A stretch of DNA of 64,000 bases from JBAZOO01 sp041648735 (GTDB taxonomy: Bacteria; Verrucomicrobiota; Lentisphaeria; Oligosphaerales; CAITYL01): positions 1 through 64,000 of the forward strand of contig JBAZOO010000016.1 of assembly GCA_041648735.1 (NCBI GenBank), read 5' to 3'. The stretch's first letter is position 1, and each line of letters begins with the position of its first letter. The position numbers were made by a program, and so were the translations under genes. Under the pieces are notes generated by a model. It searched no databases, was not told the DNA's origin, and saw only the letters and a program-made list of their open reading frames with translations. Shown piece by piece: positions 27,432 to 36,090 of this stretch.

Positions 27432-28232
27432 TCAGAACGACCGGTGCCGCAGCCAGTTCGCCAGCCGCTCCGGCCAGTCGCCGTCGACCGGGTCGTGCTC
27501 GGCCCACACTTGGCCGTGGCCGGCGCAGTCGTAGATGTGCAGCTCGAACGGGACGCCAGCCTCGGCCAACGCGTTGGCGTAGAGGAGGGGATGCTGGACG
27601 GGCACGGTGCCGTCGTCCCGCCGGTGGTAGAGGAAGGCGGGCGGCGTGTCTTTCGTCACCTGCCGCTCCAAACTCAGCTTCTCCACCAGCTCGCGTTTCG
27701 GATTCTCGCCCAAGAGGTTGCGCGTCGAACCGGCGTGTCCCGCCACCGGCAGCATGGTGATGACCGGATAGACCAGGACCGCGAGATCGGGGCGGCTGCT
27801 GACGCGCTCGACGGGATCCGCCGCCGCCGCCTCGCCCGCATCGTGATGCACCGCCAAGGCCGCGGCCAGGTGGCCGCCGGCCGAAAAGCCGATCACGCCG
27901 ATGCGGGCGGGATCCAGGTTCCATTCCGCCGCCCGCGCCCGCACGCTGCGGACGGCGCGGGCGACGTCCTGGAGCGGCGCGGGATGGCGGTAGCGCGGCG
28001 CGACGCGGTAGACCAGCACAAAGGCCGTGATGCCGAGGGCGTTGAGCCGTTCCGCGACGGGGTCTTTTTCATGATCGACCACGACCGAATAGCCGCCGCC
28101 GGGGCAGACGATCATGGCGGCGCCGGTGGGGCGGCCGGGAATGAAGGCGGTCAGCGTCGGCCGGTCTTCGGGCTGGTCGCCGACGGCGCCGGGGGCGCGG
28201 CCGGGCCAAAGGGGTTGGGGGGAGAGTTTCAT
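27432..28232 (-). CDS. Alpha/beta-hydrolase esterase (acetylxylan-esterase-like)
   Basis: The 266-residue protein has the oxyanion segment CPGGGYSVV, the nucleophile elbow GFSAGGH with its catalytic Ser, an Asp region FLYHRRDDGTVPV and a His region YDCAGHGQ. This set matches the BD-FAE/acetyl-xylan-esterase group of alpha/beta hydrolases, which remove acyl groups from plant or algal polysaccharides. The start at 28232 is preferred because a promoter at 28265-28292 precedes it closely and excludes the ATG further upstream. No signal peptide is visible, so it is probably cytoplasmic. Confidence 0.8.
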   Translation of the reverse strand: MKLSPQPLWPGRAPGAVGDQPEDRPTLTAFIPGRPTGAAMIVCPGGGYSVVVDHEKDPVAERLNALGITAFVLVYRVAPRYRHPAPLQDVARAVRSVRARAAEWNLDPARIGVIGFSAGGHLAAALAVHHDAGEAAAADPVERVSSRPDLAVLVYPVITMLPVAGHAGSTRNLLGENPKRELVEKLSLERQVTKDTPPAFLYHRRDDGTVPVQHPLLYANALAEAGVPFELHIYDCAGHGQVWAEHDPVDGDWPERLANWLRHRSF

Positions 28233-28264
28233 AGTTTGTTCGACCTGCTGCCAGCAGTCCGGAC

Positions 28265-28292
28265 AATTTACCGGAAGTTGGTCTTTTCTCAA
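28265..28292 (-). promoter_or_regulatory. Candidate sigma70 promoter of the esterase gene
   Basis: On the minus strand, TTGAGA (28292-28287) and TAAATT (28270-28265) are 16 bp apart. A start near 28258 would leave a 26-base leader. The -10 overlaps the 12-mer ACAATTTACCGG, which recurs inverted at 28446-28457. Confidence 0.4.
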
Positions 28293-28460
28293 GGCGTCGC
28301 GGAATTCCCGAATATTGTCCGAAATGGCCCGTCCGAGCAGTAGACGTTCTCGAAGCGGATCCCCGCGCGGGCAATGGGCCGGCTGTGAATGAACGGGAGC
28401 CCACCGGTTGAAGTGCCCCTACAGGGGTCGCACAATTGCCGGGAACCGGTAAATTGTGGC

Positions 28461-29114
28461 ATGAGCCGAATCCACCCTTGGCGCAACGGGATTGCCCGCC
28501 TGCTGGCCGCCCTCGCCCTTGGCTTCCTGGCGGCCGGCTGCCGGACGCCGCTCCCCCCGGCCAGCGCCCCCACGCGGGCCTGGCCGGTCCACCTCGCGCC
28601 GCTGGCCGTGCAAGCCGCGGCTCCCGCCGTCCAGCCCTTGCCGCCCGAATGCCAGGGGCTGCCCTTCCGGATGGCGGCCTGGCAGGAGGTCGAATCGGCC
28701 CTGGCGGCCCATCCCGCCCGCTTCCGCCCCTTGCCGCTCCCCCCCGGCCCGGCCACCGACCGGCTCCTCCAGGCGCTGTGGAGAGCGGAACGCCTCCCCT
28801 ACCCCGATGAACTGCCCGCCGAAACCTTCGCCCACCTCGGCAACGCCCGCCTGCTCTACGGCCGCGTCCGTCTCGAACCCGCCCCGGAACAGGAATGGCG
28901 CGCCCATCTCCTGCTCTTCCTGGTCGAGCCCGGCCCGGAACGCAGCTACATCCCCCTCGCCGGCAGCGCCCAGGCCGCCGACCCGCGCACCGCCGTCCGC
29001 CGCGCCGCCGTCCGCCTCGCCGAAAAGCTCGACCCGGCCCCGCCGCCCGCCAACCCCGCCACCGCCGCGGCCGCCGCGCCGGCGGCTACAGCTCCCCCCG
29101 GACCTGGACGTTGA
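28461..29114 (+). CDS. Predicted lipoprotein of unknown function
   Basis: The 217-residue protein starts with a basic stretch, a hydrophobic helix and the lipobox LAAGC, with Cys27 as the likely lipidated residue. It is therefore probably a membrane-anchored lipoprotein. After a proline-rich linker there is one compact domain (about 80-190, with LLYGRVRLEPAPEQEWRAHLLLFLV), and then an Ala/Pro tail. I recognise no family. Its last 29 bases overlap the 3' end of the convergent radical-SAM gene. Confidence 0.75.
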   Translation: MSRIHPWRNGIARLLAALALGFLAAGCRTPLPPASAPTRAWPVHLAPLAVQAAAPAVQPLPPECQGLPFRMAAWQEVESALAAHPARFRPLPLPPGPATDRLLQALWRAERLPYPDELPAETFAHLGNARLLYGRVRLEPAPEQEWRAHLLLFLVEPGPERSYIPLAGSAQAADPRTAVRRAAVRLAEKLDPAPPPANPATAAAAAPAATAPPGPGR

Positions 29115-29814
29115 TGCCGTACCCGTCGCGGAGCAGCGCGGCATGGCTGAGCAGCAGCCCCTGCGGCGTCCGCGGCCGGCCGCGCAGGCTTTCGTCCGGC
29201 AAGTCGGGCCGCGGCAGGAACGGCTGCAGGAGATAGCGCTCGGCCCCCCGCAGCCAGTCGCCGATCCGGTGCATCTCCGCCGCCGTATGCACCGTCTCGA
29301 CCACCGTCGTCCGGAACTCGACGCCCAGCCCGCTGCCCCGCAGCAGCTCCACCGAACGGATGACCGTTGCGGAGTCCGCAAACCGCACAAACTCATGGTA
29401 GCGTTCCGGCGCGCACTTGATGTCCATCGCCACGGCGTCCAGCAGCGGCAGCACCCGCTCCAGCACCTCCGGCCGCGAGCCGTTGGTGTCCAGCTTCACC
29501 GCGAAGCCGTGGCCCTTGAGGAAATGGATCAACCCGGGCAGGTCCTCGTGCAAGGTGGGTTCGCCGCCGCTGACCACCGCGCCCGTCACCCAGTTCCGGC
29601 GGAACTCGTGGCAGAGGGCGTCCAGCCTGGCCCAGGGCAGCCCCTGCCGGCGCCGGCCCAGCAGTTCCGCGTTGTGGCAGAAGCCGCAGCGGAAATTGCA
29701 GCCGCTGAGGAAGAAGACCACGGCCAGATGCCCGGCGAAGTCAATCATCGTCGGCTTCTTCAGGAGGGCGTAGACCGGGGAAAGCTGGGGGTCGCTGAGG
29801 GTAGGTGCAGGCAT
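29086..29814 (-). CDS. Radical-SAM activase, anaerobic ribonucleotide reductase activating (NrdG2)-like
   Basis: The 242-residue protein has the radical-SAM cluster motif CNFRCGFCHN (CxxxCxxC) near residue 39. It has GGEPTLHEDL as the SAM-binding GGE motif and KLDTNGSRPE further on. This pattern and length fit the NrdG2/pyruvate-formate-lyase-activase group, which makes a glycyl radical on a partner enzyme under anaerobic conditions. The partner (such as nrdD) is not in the window, so the target is unproven. A promoter lies at 29868-29897. Confidence 0.82.
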   Translation of the reverse strand: MPAPTLSDPQLSPVYALLKKPTMIDFAGHLAVVFFLSGCNFRCGFCHNAELLGRRRQGLPWARLDALCHEFRRNWVTGAVVSGGEPTLHEDLPGLIHFLKGHGFAVKLDTNGSRPEVLERVLPLLDAVAMDIKCAPERYHEFVRFADSATVIRSVELLRGSGLGVEFRTTVVETVHTAAEMHRIGDWLRGAERYLLQPFLPRPDLPDESLRGRPRTPQGLLLSHAALLRDGYGINVQVRGEL

Positions 29815-29867
29815 GGGAGTTGAACGGACACCGCGTTTCGGTGGGCGGCGGGTGGCGGACTGCCCTG

Positions 29868-29897
29868 ACTATAGCCCGCCGGACCGGCGCTGCCCAA
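29868..29897 (-). promoter_or_regulatory. Candidate sigma70 promoter of the radical-SAM activase gene
   Basis: On the minus strand, TTGGGC (29897-29892) and TATAGT (29873-29868) are 18 bp apart. The leader would be about 47 bases. Confidence 0.4.
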
Positions 29898-29978
29898 TCC
29901 CGCCGCGGGCGCTGGCCAAAAACACTGACGCCGGAGTCCATGCCCATGGGCGCGGATCCGGCGTTTGGCGCAAAAGTT

Positions 29979-30052
29979 TGGAGCGGGCAGCGGGAATCGA
30001 ACCCGCCTGACTAGCTTGGGAAGCTAGGACATTACCACTATGCTATGCCCGC
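29979..30052 (-). tRNA. tRNA-Gly (CCC)
   Basis: This is a minus-strand cloverleaf of 74 nt with encoded CCA (29981-29979). The acceptor stem GCGGGCA (30052-30046) pairs with TGCCCGC (29989-29983), and the discriminator is T. The anticodon stem CTAGC/GCTAG encloses TTCCCAA, giving anticodon CCC, and the T-arm has GGTTCGATTCC. It is the second glycine isoacceptor in the window. Remnants of a restriction-modification gene begin about 175 bp from its 5' end. Confidence 0.95.
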
Positions 30053-30227
30053 GGATTGGCGGCAACAGGGCTGAACTATACCGGCAGCCAGCCCAAATGC
30101 AACCACGCCACGCCCCCGAATTGCCGCTGGCGCGGGCCGGTGAACGAGCGCTTGCATTCCACCATGCGGGAATTACATCAGCCAGCGCAATCCCTCACTG
30201 GGCCGCGGCCGGCGGCCGGGAGGGGAA

Positions 30228-31530
30228 ACGGCCGGAGCCGGCTTCCGTGGCCTGCTGGAAACGTTCCTCGACGACACCGGCGTCACCGTCACGACCCCGG
30301 CGGACTTGGCGGAGCACATGGCGCGCCTCACGCACCTGATCCGGGGCATCATCATCCAGGCGTACGAACGCGGCGAAGCCAGCCCGCTCCTGCGCGACTT
30401 CTTCTACCAGCTCACCGGCCCGCGCCTGGACGACGAGCCGTTCGCCTCGTTCGTGGACGACCTCGTCCGCCTGCTGGCGCGCACCGACATGGCCGCCGTG
30501 CTCGCCGACTTCGGCAAGCGCACGCGCCAGGAAGATCCGGTGGTTCATCGCGGCGGGCAATGCCGGCGCCTGGCCAAGCTACGTCCGCGAACACCGTGAC
30601 CCGGCCCTGTTCCGCCCCATCCTCTATCGTCCCTTCGATGTCCGGTATACTTGGTATAGCGGCCAAACCCGCGGCTTCATCGGCACACCCGGCTACCCCG
30701 TCATGCGACACCTGCTGGCGTTCGAAAACCTTGCACTCATCACCACCCGCCAAACCAAGGATTGCTGGGGCGCCTTTGTGTCCCGCTTGCTGATTGGCCA
30801 CAAGGCCGTTGCCGCGTTCGACATCAACACGGTCTTCCCCCTCTACGTCCGCCGCAACCAGCCCAGGAAGAAATTGCAGCTCCCCGCCGGCACCCTGATG
30901 CTCTTCGAGCCGGAGCCGGAGGGCGCCGTCCGCGTCAGCACGCCGAACCTCGACCCGACCTTCATTGCGGAGTTCGCACGGCGCGTCAAGCTGGAATGGC
31001 AGGAGAGCGGCCCCGGCGACCTGAAGCGCACCTTCGGTCCGGAAGACGTCTTCCACTACCTCTACGCCGTGCTTCACTCGCCGGCCTACCGCGAGCGCTA
31101 CGCCGAGTTCCTGAAGATTGACTTCCCGCGCCTGCCGCTGCCCGCGGACGCCGCACCGTTCCTTGCCCTCCGCGGACTCGGCCGCGAACTGGTCGCCCTC
31201 CACCTGCTCGAGGCGCCAGCACTGGCCGGGGTGAATGCTGGATTTCCCGTCGCCGGCGCGAACGAGGTCGAAAAAAGCTTCCCCAAATACGTCCCGGAAC
31301 AACAGCGCGTCCACATCAACGCCGACCAATACTTCGCCGACGTGCCGCCGGAGGTCTGGGACTTCCGCGTCGGCGGCTACCAAGTCGGCGAGAAATGGCT
31401 CAAGGACCGCCGTGGCCGCTCCCTCGACTTCAACGCCCTGACGCACTACCGCCAGATCGTCGCCGCCCTGGCCGAAACCCGCCGGCTCATGGCCGCCCTT
31501 GCCGCCGCGGCGGGCGGAACCGCCCCATGA
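30228..31530 (+). pseudogene. Remnant of a type ISP restriction-modification enzyme, methylase core deleted
   Basis: Two pieces in different frames belong to one protein family. From about 30228 to 30548 one frame reads LLETFLDDTG, TPADLAEHMARLTHLIRG and DFGKRTRQEDPVVH, the stretch that in type ISP/LlaBIII-like enzymes comes just before the methyltransferase core. It then jumps, with a frame change near 30540-30550, to AGNAGAWPSYVREH, RPFDVRYTWYSG and, through 31530, the C-terminal target-recognition region (TFGPEDVFHYLYAVLHSPAYRE). The N-terminal nuclease/helicase part and the whole SAM-binding NPPY core are missing. The downstream open frame from 30703 (275 residues) is thus not an independent gene. 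Confidence 0.8.
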
Positions 31531-31542
31531 CATGAGGCGGGG

Positions 31543-32523
31543 TCACGGGCTGGCGGGGAACGGCGGGACGGCGTCAAGTTCCCGCAAGTGCTGCCGGGCG
31601 CCCGCATGCCCCGGATCGTGCGCCAGGATTTGGCGATAGGCGGCGCGGGCCGCCGCCAGGTCCCCGGCGTCCGCCGCCAAGCGCCCAAGGTAAAGCAAGA
31701 TCCGGCTCCGGAGCTGCCCATGATCCGCCCGCGCCGCGGCATCCGCGCTGGCCGGCAAGGGACGCCACTTGGCCAGGGCCCGCTCGAACCCCTGGCGCGC
31801 CACTGCCGGCCGGGACGCCCGCAGCAGCAATTCGGCGCGGACAAACTCCAGCTCCGGCTCCGCCGGCAGGTTGCGGATCCCCTCCTCGATCAATTGCAGC
31901 CCCTCCTCGGGACGCTGGAGCCGGCGCGCCAGCCAGTAGGCGCCGACCAGGTAGGGATCGGGGTTGCGGGGGTCAACCTTCGCCGCCGCCCAAAGCCAGG
32001 GCAGCACCTCCTTCTCGAGCCGTTTCCCCGCCAGATGGATGTGGGCCGCCGGCCGGAGCCAGGCCTGGATGCCCTGCCACGGGTTCCACCCCCAGCGCCC
32101 CCCCGCCACCGGCCCGTGGCCGGATTCGTGCCCGTGCCCATGGCAATGGTCGTGGCAATGGTCGTGGTCGTGGTCGTGGTCATGGTCGTGGCCCGCCGCG
32201 CCCACATCGGCGCGGGCGTCCGCCGTCAGCGCGGCGCCATGTTCATGCTCGGCCGCCGCCGCGGCGACGCCGCCATGGTAGTACAGGTCGGCCCGCTGGT
32301 AGAGCATGGCCCCGACGGCCTGCCGGGCGTTGCCGAAGAGCAGCCCCACCAGGTCGTCCGCGCCCTGCTGGGGCCGCGCCGCCGCCGGCAGCGCCGAAAG
32401 CCGGAGCGCCAGCCCCGCGCCGGCCGCCGCCAGCAGCAGGAACGGCAGCGCCGGCAGCCACCACCGCCGCCCCACCCCGCCGCCAGGTTGCCGGTTCAGA
32501 TCTTTTTCCGGTGCAGCAGCCAT
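31543..32523 (-). CDS. Membrane-anchored TPR-like protein with His-rich metal-binding stretch
   Basis: The 326-residue protein has one N-terminal transmembrane helix (about 20-42). Near residue 100-125 it has a run of alternating His and Asp (HDHDHDHDHDH) continuing into HCHDHCHGHGHESGHG, which looks like a zinc or nickel sponge. The C-terminal half is TPR-like (YWLARRLQRPEEGLQLIEEGI, YLGRLAADAGDLAAARAAYRQIL). The start at 32523 overlaps the ABC permease gene by 28 bases. It is the third gene of an ABC-ATPase/permease operon that faces a ZIP metal transporter. I recognise no named family. Confidence 0.75.
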   Translation of the reverse strand: MAAAPEKDLNRQPGGGVGRRWWLPALPFLLLAAAGAGLALRLSALPAAARPQQGADDLVGLLFGNARQAVGAMLYQRADLYYHGGVAAAAAEHEHGAALTADARADVGAAGHDHDHDHDHDHCHDHCHGHGHESGHGPVAGGRWGWNPWQGIQAWLRPAAHIHLAGKRLEKEVLPWLWAAAKVDPRNPDPYLVGAYWLARRLQRPEEGLQLIEEGIRNLPAEPELEFVRAELLLRASRPAVARQGFERALAKWRPLPASADAAARADHGQLRSRILLYLGRLAADAGDLAAARAAYRQILAHDPGHAGARQHLRELDAVPPFPASP

Positions 32524-33278
32524 GCGGCGCCCCCCAGCAACAGCCCCGTGTAGCACAGCGCATAGAGGAGGACGGCGGCGAGCACCCCCAGCGGCAGCGG
32601 CTCCCAGCCATGCACCACCCGCTGCCGCAGGTCGAAGAAATCCAGGTGCGGCCCCGCCAGGTTCAAGAGCCAGGCCAGGCAATTGGCCGGGAAGGCGGCC
32701 TCCCGCGCCAGGCCGGCGAGCTGGCCGCCGAAGAGCAGCATCCCCGCCGTCACCAGCCCGCACAAGGTCACATTGGCCGCCGGCGTCAGCAGCAGCGAGC
32801 CGAGCAGCGCCAGGGCGGTCACGACCAGGAGGAAGGCCAGGTGGAGGAGGAACGCCTGCACCGTCACCGCGTCCAGCCAGATCCCTTGCTTGAGCCCGGC
32901 CACCACCACAAACCCGAGATAGAAGAGCAGCAGGGCCGACCCGGAGGCCAGCAGCGCGCCCAGGAACTTGCCCAGCAGCAGCTCCCAGCGGCGCACCGGC
33001 TTCGCGAGCAGCGGGTAGATCGTCCGGTTCTCCAGCTCCGGCGGGAACTGGCGGCCGGCGACCGAGATGCCGACGAGGATCGAGAAGAGCCAGACCAGGA
33101 GCAGGGAGACCTCACGGAGATGGCGCACGACCCCGGTGACGCCGAAGACGTTGTAGGCCGAGAGCGGCACCAGCACCACCGCCGTCAGGACGAGGGCGAC
33201 GTAGAGGTCCTTGCGCCGGTACAGCTCGAGCACCGACAGCCAGGCCAGGCTCCGGATGCGTTGTCCCAATCCGCCCAT
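32496..33278 (-). CDS. ABC-2 type transporter permease
   Basis: The 260-residue integral membrane protein has about six hydrophobic segments. The motif FPPELENRTIYPLLAKPVRRWELLLGKFLG is typical of ABC-2 permeases that work with CcmA/NatA-type ATPases. The gene starts 3 bp after the end of the ATPase gene and overlaps the His-rich TPR protein gene. The exported substrate is unknown. The downstream metal-binding partner makes a role in metal or envelope homeostasis possible. Confidence 0.85.
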   Translation of the reverse strand: MGGLGQRIRSLAWLSVLELYRRKDLYVALVLTAVVLVPLSAYNVFGVTGVVRHLREVSLLLVWLFSILVGISVAGRQFPPELENRTIYPLLAKPVRRWELLLGKFLGALLASGSALLLFYLGFVVVAGLKQGIWLDAVTVQAFLLHLAFLLVVTALALLGSLLLTPAANVTLCGLVTAGMLLFGGQLAGLAREAAFPANCLAWLLNLAGPHLDFFDLRQRVVHGWEPLPLGVLAAVLLYALCYTGLLLGGAAWLLHRKKI

Positions 33279-33281
33279 GTG

Positions 33282-34025
33282 TCACCTTGCCTCCCCGGCC
33301 ACGGCCGGGGCCGCGCCGATCATGTTCAGGAAAATCCGTTCCAGGTTCTGCCGCCCGTCGCCCGCCACCTCCCGGCAAGCGCCGCACCAGGCCAGTTCCC
33401 CCTGGCGGAGGATGGCGACGCGGTCGCAGACCAGTTCCGCCTCGGAAAGTTCATGCGAGGAGAAGAAAACGGTCCGCCCCTGGCGCTTGAGCATCAGCAG
33501 GATGTCGCGCAACTGGATGCGGGCGAGGGGGTCGAGGCCGGTCAGCGGCTCGTCGAGGATGAGGAGTTCGGGTTCGTGCAGCAACGCCTGGGCGAGTCCG
33601 GCGCGCTGGAGCATCCCCTTCGAGTATTCGCGCAGGGGGCGGCGGGCGGCCGCCTCCAGCCCGACCAGCCGCAGCAGCTCCGCCGTCCGCGCCCGGATGG
33701 CCGTCCGCCCCATGCCGCAGAGGCCGCCGTAGAAGCGCAGCAGCTCCACGACGTTCAGGAAGGGGTAGTACCACGCCGTCTCGGGCATGTAGCCGAGGCG
33801 GCGGCGCACGGCTGGATCCCGCGGGTCGCCGCCGAGGACCGCGACCTTCCCCGCGTCGGGCGGGAAGAAGCCGAGCAGCATCTTGATGGTGGTCGTCTTC
33901 CCGGCGCCGTTCGGGCCGAGGAAGCCGAAGATTTCGCCGGAACGCACCGTCAGGCTCAGCCGCCGCACCGCCGCCTGGCCGTTGGCATAGGTCTTTCCGA
34001 CTTCCTGCAAAGCGATTGCATCCAT
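33282..34025 (-). CDS. ABC transporter ATP-binding protein (ABC-2 exporter type)
   Basis: The 247-residue ATPase has Walker A GPNGAGKTTT (about 38-47), the signature region REYSKGMLQRAGLAQALLHEP (Y-S-K-G-M variant), Walker B LLILDEPLTGLDP and an H-loop FFSSHELSEAE. This is the CcmA/NatA-like group that pairs with ABC-2 permeases. The start at 34025 is taken because the conserved N-terminus MDAIALQEVGKTY begins there and a promoter lies at 34068-34095. It is the first gene of a three-gene operon. Confidence 0.92.
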   Translation of the reverse strand: MDAIALQEVGKTYANGQAAVRRLSLTVRSGEIFGFLGPNGAGKTTTIKMLLGFFPPDAGKVAVLGGDPRDPAVRRRLGYMPETAWYYPFLNVVELLRFYGGLCGMGRTAIRARTAELLRLVGLEAAARRPLREYSKGMLQRAGLAQALLHEPELLILDEPLTGLDPLARIQLRDILLMLKRQGRTVFFSSHELSEAELVCDRVAILRQGELAWCGACREVAGDGRQNLERIFLNMIGAAPAVAGEAR

Positions 34026-34067
34026 GGCGGTCCCTTGGGAAAGGCGCTGGCTTGTCCGTGGCCAGGC

Positions 34068-34095
34068 AATATGCCGGTGCCCGCCGCAAATGCAA
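34068..34095 (-). promoter_or_regulatory. Candidate promoter of the ABC exporter operon
   Basis: On the minus strand, TTGCAT (34095-34090) and CATATT (34073-34068) are 16 bp apart. It lies in the 160-bp divergent space shared with the ZIP transporter gene, so one regulator could control both. Confidence 0.35.
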
Positions 34096-34185
34096 TCCAG
34101 CCGCACGCCCCGGCGCTGGCGCGGATTCCTCCTTGCGTCATATTGCCGGTCAGCGTCGGCCCCACGGGAGAAAGGTCCGCCCGCC

Positions 34186-34983
34186 ATGCCCAAAAACGCC
34201 ATCCTCCAAGCCTTGGTCGCCACCATCTTCACCTGGGGCATGACCGCGCTCGGCGCCGCCGCCGTCTTCGCCGCCCGCGACTTCAGCCGCAAGGCGCTGG
34301 ACGGCATGCTCGGCTTCGCCGCCGGGGTGATGATCGCCGCCAGCTATTGGTCGCTGCTCGCGCCCGCCATCGAGATGGCGGCCGACGGCCCCCTGCCCGC
34401 CTGGCTGCCCGCCACGGCGGGGTTCCTCGCCGGCGGCGTCTTCCTTTGGGGCTGCGACAAAATCCTGCCGCACCTGCATCTCGGCTTCGAGCTGCGGGAG
34501 GCGGAGGGCATCAAGACCCACTGGCGCCGGAGCGTGCTGCTGGTGCTGGCGATCACCCTGCACAACATCCCCGAAGGGCTGGCCGTCGGCGTGGCGTTCG
34601 GCGCCGCCGCCAGCGGCCTCCCCTCGGCCTCGCTCGCCGGGGCGCTGGCCTTGGCGGTGGGCATCGGCATCCAGAACTTGCCGGAAGGCACCGCGGTGTC
34701 GGTGCCGCTGCGCCGCGAGGGGATGTCGCGCTTCAAGAGCTTCTGGATCGGCCAGCTCTCCGGCGTGGTTGAACCGGTGGCGGCGGTGCTCGGCGCCGGT
34801 GCCGTGCTCCTGATGAAGCCGCTGCTGCCCTACGCCCTGGCCTTCGCCGCCGGCGCCATGATCTTCGTCGTCATCGAGGAACTGATCCCGGAAAGCCAGC
34901 GCGGCGGCAACACTGACTGCGCCACCATGGGCGGCATGTTCGGCTTCGCCCTGATGATGAGCCTCGACGTCGCCTTCGGCTGA
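34186..34983 (+). CDS. ZIP family metal transporter (GufA-like)
   Basis: The 265-residue membrane protein has about eight hydrophobic segments and both ZIP metal-site motifs, HNIPEGLAVGV and QNLPEGTAVSVP. In the second motif the usual His is replaced by Gln, as in the GufA/ZIP11-like subgroup. ZIP proteins move Zn2+, Fe2+ or Mn2+ into the cytoplasm. It is divergent from an ABC operon whose last member carries a long His-rich stretch, which strengthens a metal theme. The start at 34186 excludes a non-hydrophobic upstream extension. Confidence 0.88.
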   Translation: MPKNAILQALVATIFTWGMTALGAAAVFAARDFSRKALDGMLGFAAGVMIAASYWSLLAPAIEMAADGPLPAWLPATAGFLAGGVFLWGCDKILPHLHLGFELREAEGIKTHWRRSVLLVLAITLHNIPEGLAVGVAFGAAASGLPSASLAGALALAVGIGIQNLPEGTAVSVPLRREGMSRFKSFWIGQLSGVVEPVAAVLGAGAVLLMKPLLPYALAFAAGAMIFVVIEELIPESQRGGNTDCATMGGMFGFALMMSLDVAFG

Positions 34984-35003
34984 ACCGTCGCCCCCGGCAG
35001 CCC

Positions 35004-36035
35004 TCAGGCCGGCCCGGGTGCGGCGGCGGCTGGCGCCGGGGCCTGGTCCAGCAGCCGGCGCAGATGGTTGACCAGCTTGCGCAAATGCTCGTGGTGCAAG
35101 GCGCTGATCTCGAGGATCGGCAAATCCGGGCGATGCTTGCGCCGCTTGAGCGCGGCCAGGTTCCGGCGCGCGGCCGGCAGGTCCATCTTGTTGGCGACGA
35201 TCAGGGCCGCGCGCCGGCTCAGCCCCGCCTGGTATTGCTCCAGCTCCCGCTCCAAGGCCAGCAGGTCCTCGCCGGGGTTGCGCCCGTCCACCCCCGCCAT
35301 GTCCAGCACGTAGACCAAAATGGGGCAGCGCTCGATGTGGCGCAGGAAATCATGCCCAAGCCCGCGGTTGAGATGGGCGCCGTCAATCAGCCCCGGGATG
35401 TCGGCCACGGTGAAGCGCTGGAAATCGGGGAACTCCACGACCCCCACCACCGGATGGCGGGTGGTGAAGGGATAGGGCGCCGTCTTCGGATGCGCGTCGG
35501 AAATCGCCGCGATCAGGGTGGACTTGCCGGCGTTCGGGTAGCCCACCAGCCCCACCTCGGCAATGGTCTTCAATTCCAGGAGCAGCTCCCGCTCCTCCCC
35601 CGGCTCCCCCGGCCCGAAGGTGCGCGGGGCGCGGTTGGTGGAGCTGATGAAATGGAGGTTGCCCTTGCCGCCCCTGCCGCCGGCCGCCGCCACGAACTCG
35701 GCACCGACCGCCGCCAGGTCGGCCAGCAGCTCCCCGGTCGCCGCGTCCTTGAGCACCGTGCCCACCGGCACCTCGATCACGCGGTCGGCGCCGCGGTGGC
35801 CGTTCTGGTCCTTGTGCCGCCCCGGCTCGCCGTTCTTCGCCTCGTAATGCGGCATGTAATAGAGATCCACCAGCGATTGCTGGCCGGTGACGGCGCGGAG
35901 GATCACCGAGCCGCCGTGGCCGCCATCGCCGCCGTCCGGGCCGCCAAGGGGCACGTACTTCTCCCGCCGGAAGCTGGCGCAGCCCTTGCCGCCACTGCCG
36001 CCCCGCACCTTGATCTTGCACCGGTCCACAAACAT
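35004..36035 (-). CDS. obgE: GTPase ObgE/CgtA
   Basis: Obg is an essential ribosome-associated GTPase involved in 50S maturation. The 343-residue protein has the glycine-rich Obg fold (about 1-158, with GGSGGKGCASFRREK and GGDGGHGGSV), then the G domain with G1 GYPNAGKSTL, the G2/G3 segment VVEFPDFQRFTVADIPGLI and G4 NKMD. The length is normal for the short form without an OCT domain. It is normally next to rplU-rpmA; here it stands alone 23 kb away. A promoter lies at 36091-36118. Confidence 0.96.
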   Translation of the reverse strand: MFVDRCKIKVRGGSGGKGCASFRREKYVPLGGPDGGDGGHGGSVILRAVTGQQSLVDLYYMPHYEAKNGEPGRHKDQNGHRGADRVIEVPVGTVLKDAATGELLADLAAVGAEFVAAAGGRGGKGNLHFISSTNRAPRTFGPGEPGEERELLLELKTIAEVGLVGYPNAGKSTLIAAISDAHPKTAPYPFTTRHPVVGVVEFPDFQRFTVADIPGLIDGAHLNRGLGHDFLRHIERCPILVYVLDMAGVDGRNPGEDLLALERELEQYQAGLSRRAALIVANKMDLPAARRNLAALKRRKHRPDLPILEISALHHEHLRKLVNHLRRLLDQAPAPAAAAPGPA

Positions 36036-36090
36036 GGGAAGCCTTCTTTCATCGGCGCGCCAAGGCAGCCTTCGCCTAGGCGCGCCTGGA

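Noticed and set aside
30306..31530. Two separate small genes (about 97 and 275 codons) in the restriction-modification remnant
   Set aside because: Both are parts of one type ISP protein with its core deleted and a frame change between them, so they are annotated as one pseudogene.
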